Source: Geminicoccaceae bacterium (lineage in GTDB: Bacteria > Pseudomonadota > Alphaproteobacteria > Geminicoccales > Geminicoccaceae). From it: 48,065 nucleotides of DNA. Positions 45,524-48,065 of this stretch are shown in pieces. A model generated the notes under the pieces. It did no database searches. It saw only the letters and a program-made list of their open reading frames with translations, and was not told where the DNA came from. A program made the translations under genes and the position numbers. The first letter of the stretch is position 1, and every line of letters starts with the position of its first letter. Location: assembly GCA_023512415.1 (NCBI GenBank), contig JAILZQ010000003.1:1-48065 (forward strand), given 5' to 3'.

Positions 45524-46747
45524 TCAGCGCGGCGGGCGGACCGCGACCGGCTCGCCCAGCCGTCGGACCAGGCGTCCCTCGTAATCGTAGATGTAATTGG
45601 CGCTCTCGAAGAAGGCGATCGGGATGTCGAGGCCGATTTGTCGCGCCCGCCGAAAGTTGATCGCGATGTCCGGTGGCGAGACGATCCCGACCTTGAGCCG
45701 GCCCGGCACGGCTCGACCGGTGAGGATGTCGACGGCGTAGAGGGCAGCCAGGTTGGCGTTGCTCTCGAAACTGATGCCGATCGAGAGGACCGCGCTGTCG
45801 TCACCTTCCTGAACGACCTCCGGAACGGCGCTGACCACCGGGACCCGGCCGGCATGGGCGTTGATCGTCGCGATCTCCTTGAACACGGCGGTGCTGCCGG
45901 TGATCCAGAACAGGCTGCGGTCGAGCGCCGGATCGCTCGCGCGCATCTGACCGACCGCTTCGGAGACCAACTTGGCGAGCTCTTCCTTGGCTTTGGCGGG
46001 ATTCTGCACGGACAGGTACTGGACCGCGATACCTTGGGCAGCTGCCGCCTGCTGCATCGGCTTGGCCTGGGTGCGCACGGCGCTGATGTTCTTGCCGTCC
46101 ACGAGGATACCGAGGTTGCGCAGGCCCGGCTTGAAGTCCAGGAGATAAGCGAGCTGCACCTCGATCGGCATGTTGAGGGAGGTGAAGGCGAAGTTGGTCC
46201 CGCTGCCTTCATCGTAGCTCGGGATCTGGCCGAGTGCCACGGGGTCTTTCGCGCAGATCGTGACGACGGGTACCACTCCTCTACGATAGTACTGATGAAG
46301 CCAGGCGGTCGACTCCGAGCCCATTGCGAAGACGAGGTCGATGCCTCCGTCCTCCACCATCTGCAGCGCGGCTGCGCCACGGCCATCGTCATTCTGGAAG
46401 TTGAACGCCAGAAACTCGGCATTGAGACCTTTGTTTACGAACACTTCGAGGACCTTGCTGATCGCGATGTCGTAAGCGGGCGAAGGGCGAGGATAGAGAA
46501 CCAGGACGCGACGCAGCGGGCCGGCGGCCGGGACGACCCGGCGAACGACCGCCTGCAGCGGGTCTCCCTCGACCGGCTCGACCCGCCAGTCGGAGGCCCG
46601 GGCCGGGTCGACCTTGAACCAGCTCGCGAGCCCGACCGCCGGGACCGCCGGGAAAGCGGTGGGCGGCACGACGAGCAGGCCGAATGCGCCCACTGCGAGG
46701 GCGGCGAGACGACGACGCTGCAGCGAGAGCGAGCGAGTGTCCGACAT
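45524..46747 (-). CDS. ABC-type substrate-binding protein (TrpX/PF04392-like), orphan
   Basis: A 407-aa exported protein: the N-terminus (RRRLAALAVGAFGLLVVPPT) is a signal or anchor, followed by a two-lobed periplasmic-binding fold with VLVLYPRPSPAYDIAISKVL, DLVFAMGSESTAWLHQYY, VPVVTICAKDPVALGQ, LGILVDGKNISAVR and RLKVGIVSPPDIAINFRRAR. This is the pattern of the family that includes TrpX-like proteins. The start at 46747 has GAGGAG about ten nt upstream. No ABC permease or ATPase of this type is adjacent; instead the upstream neighbour is an MFS protein, so it may work as a sensor or with distant transporter genes. Confidence 0.85.
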   Translation of the reverse strand: MSDTRSLSLQRRRLAALAVGAFGLLVVPPTAFPAVPAVGLASWFKVDPARASDWRVEPVEGDPLQAVVRRVVPAAGPLRRVLVLYPRPSPAYDIAISKVLEVFVNKGLNAEFLAFNFQNDDGRGAAALQMVEDGGIDLVFAMGSESTAWLHQYYRRGVVPVVTICAKDPVALGQIPSYDEGSGTNFAFTSLNMPIEVQLAYLLDFKPGLRNLGILVDGKNISAVRTQAKPMQQAAAAQGIAVQYLSVQNPAKAKEELAKLVSEAVGQMRASDPALDRSLFWITGSTAVFKEIATINAHAGRVPVVSAVPEVVQEGDDSAVLSIGISFESNANLAALYAVDILTGRAVPGRLKVGIVSPPDIAINFRRARQIGLDIPIAFFESANYIYDYEGRLVRRLGEPVAVRPPR

Positions 46748-46794
46748 CGTGGCAAAGCTCCTCGGAGGTGGCACCGGAGTGTGCCGAGTGACGA

Positions 46795-48065
46795 TCAGGC
46801 GGACACGACGGGCTCCACCGCGTGCCGCCGCTGGATGAGCGTCGGCCGGACCCAGACGAACGGGCGCCGGGCCCGCCGCGCGCCGTGGCCGTGCGCGGCC
46901 AGAGCCCTGGCCAGGCTTCCGGCCGGCTCTCGAGACCCGGAAGCCCTTTCGGCTTCCCGGCCGAGAAAGACGCGCAGCTCCTCGAGCCAAGAGGCCGGAT
47001 CCGCCGCCAAGTGCAACTCGACCATCGGCATCCGACGGATCGCGGCCCGATAGGAAGCGGCATCGCCACAGCCGACGAGCCGCAGCGCGCTGCCGGCCGG
47101 AAGATCCGCGAGGATCGGCGCGAGGAACGCCACGAGGCGACGCACTTCCTCCGGATCCGCAGGATCGGGTTCTGCCGGTACCACGGCGCGCAATCTGCGG
47201 CCGGGCCGGTCGACGGGCGGGAGCCCCTCGCTGTCGATCGCGAGGAGGAACGTGAGGTTGGGCGGGTCGAGATGGAGCCCGAGCAACCGGCCGGATGGCG
47301 AGCCGGTATGCTCCCGACCCACCGTTCGGCGCTGCGTCGCCAGGAAGAGGAGGCCGAGGATCGCGACGACGAGCGCGATCCCTTGCAGGGCGGGGCCGAT
47401 CTGGCCCGTCAACATCAAGAGCTGACCGACGAGCACCGGACCCGCGACGTGACCGATCCGCTCGAGGAAGCGGTAAGCCGCGGTCGCACCACCCGCACCG
47501 ATCCGCCGGGCCAGATCGAGATCGGCCACGTGCGTGACGATCGGCGCATTGATCAGCCCGTGCGCCCCACCCACGACGAGAATACCGATCGCCAGCATGG
47601 TGGTCTGGAGAATTCCGGCGTAGCTGCCGTGGCCGAGCAAAGCCGTATCGGCCAGGGCGATCGCCGAAAGACCCAGGCCACTGACCAGCCCGCCGATCCC
47701 GAGGACCAGGACGGTCCGGCCACGACGATCGACGAGCCGGGCTACGGCACTGCTCGCGGCGATCACGCTGCCGGCGTAGATCATCAGCATCTGACCGATG
47801 TCCTCGTGCCGATAGCCCTGCTCGGTCATGAGCAGCGGCAGCGCGAAGACGACCACGCCGGTCAGCACGGCCTTGGCCGGGATCCCGACGAAACCCATCG
47901 TCGCGAGCAGGCTGCGGCTGCGCAGCGCTTGGCCGAGCTCCCAAGCGAGCCGCTCGAGGGCGACCGACAGCCCGTCTTCCTCGCGGCTTCTGCCGGTCTG
48001 GGCCGGGATCCTGGCGTAGAGCGCGGTCAGCGCCGCGGCGACGGCACCGAGCGCGAACACGCCGC
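46795..48065 (-). CDS. MFS transporter with C-terminal soluble domain (5' end off the window)
   Basis: The frame is open to the right edge, so the N-terminal membrane half is missing. The visible part has the second set of MFS helices (for example FVGIPAKAVLTGVVVFALPL, LMIYAGSVIAASSAVARLVD with the loop VDRRGRTVLVLG, and GPALQGIALVVAILGLLFLA). After these comes a soluble region of about 150 residues with VVPAEPDPADPEEVRRLVAF and GSALRLVGCGDAASYRAAIR, which I do not recognise. It is 47 bp upstream of the orphan binding-protein gene and co-directional. Substrate unknown. Confidence 0.8.
   Translation of the reverse strand, partial: GVFALGAVAAALTALYARIPAQTGRSREEDGLSVALERLAWELGQALRSRSLLATMGFVGIPAKAVLTGVVVFALPLLMTEQGYRHEDIGQMLMIYAGSVIAASSAVARLVDRRGRTVLVLGIGGLVSGLGLSAIALADTALLGHGSYAGILQTTMLAIGILVVGGAHGLINAPIVTHVADLDLARRIGAGGATAAYRFLERIGHVAGPVLVGQLLMLTGQIGPALQGIALVVAILGLLFLATQRRTVGREHTGSPSGRLLGLHLDPPNLTFLLAIDSEGLPPVDRPGRRLRAVVPAEPDPADPEEVRRLVAFLAPILADLPAGSALRLVGCGDAASYRAAIRRMPMVELHLAADPASWLEELRVFLGREAERASGSREPAGSLARALAAHGHGARRARRPFVWVRPTLIQRRHAVEPVVSA

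Overview
The window is about 48 kb of very G+C-rich DNA (roughly 70 % by eye) from an anoxygenic phototrophic purple bacterium, almost certainly an alphaproteobacterium. The evidence is a canonical crtEF-bchCXYZ-pufQBALMC superoperon with pufQ, a tetraheme PufC, a CrtC/CrtD/CrtF spirilloxanthin-type carotenoid branch and an FNR-boxed bchE. The exact genus cannot be read from the sequence; the composition and gene mix would suit a Rhodospirillales/Acetobacteraceae-type phototroph (tentative). No tRNA, rRNA, insertion sequence or CRISPR array was seen.

Positions 1-18300 are a photosynthesis gene cluster. On the minus strand lie a small membrane protein, bchI and bchD (cut by the left edge), and crtD-crtC. 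On the plus strand run crtE-crtF and then bchC-X-Y-Z-pufQ-B-A-L-M-C, tightly coupled and preceded by a TGT-N12-ACA CrtJ/PpsR box that overlaps the bchC -35. Stable hairpins sit in the bchZ-pufQ, pufQ-pufB and pufA-pufL gaps. Convergent to pufC is bchE-bchJ (minus), with a perfect FNR box placed at about -41.5 of a candidate promoter. Together these genes supply Mg chelation, the oxygen-independent cyclase step, a proposed accessory 4-vinyl reductase (BchJ), chlorophyllide reduction, BChl side-chain oxidation, carotenoid end-group modification, LH1, the reaction centre and its cytochrome.

Positions 18300-22915 hold the most unusual part. A 2.4-kb stretch without a convincing gene carries four copies of a 16-bp palindrome (consensus YATCRRTGCACYGATA). 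It is followed by a RepABC-type partition pair (ParA/RepA with an N-terminal HTH, then ParB/RepB) and no repC. I read this as a partition locus with its own centromere sites beside the photosynthesis genes, which raises the possibility that the cluster lies on a chromid or plasmid, or next to a captured par locus.

Positions 22864-36883 are a purine-salvage/degradation region: guanine deaminase, membrane urate oxidase with a cytochrome c domain, a dodecin, a nucleoside-type ABC importer (two permeases and a double ATPase), XdhC, XdhB, XdhA, 5-hydroxyisourate hydrolase, then (plus strand) an allantoate amidohydrolase-family enzyme and an M20 peptidase. OHCU decarboxylase and allantoinase are not in the window.

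Positions 36917-48065 are mixed: aroE, a Nudix hydrolase, a small lipoprotein with a clear promoter, a HAD hydrolase, cysD-cysNC for PAPS synthesis, a Tat-exported DUF882 protein, two family-2 glycosyltransferases (the second with degraded catalytic motifs), an orphan TrpX-like ABC substrate-binding protein and a partial MFS protein with a C-terminal soluble domain. The presence of aroE argues that the replicon is a chromosome or chromid rather than a dispensable small plasmid.
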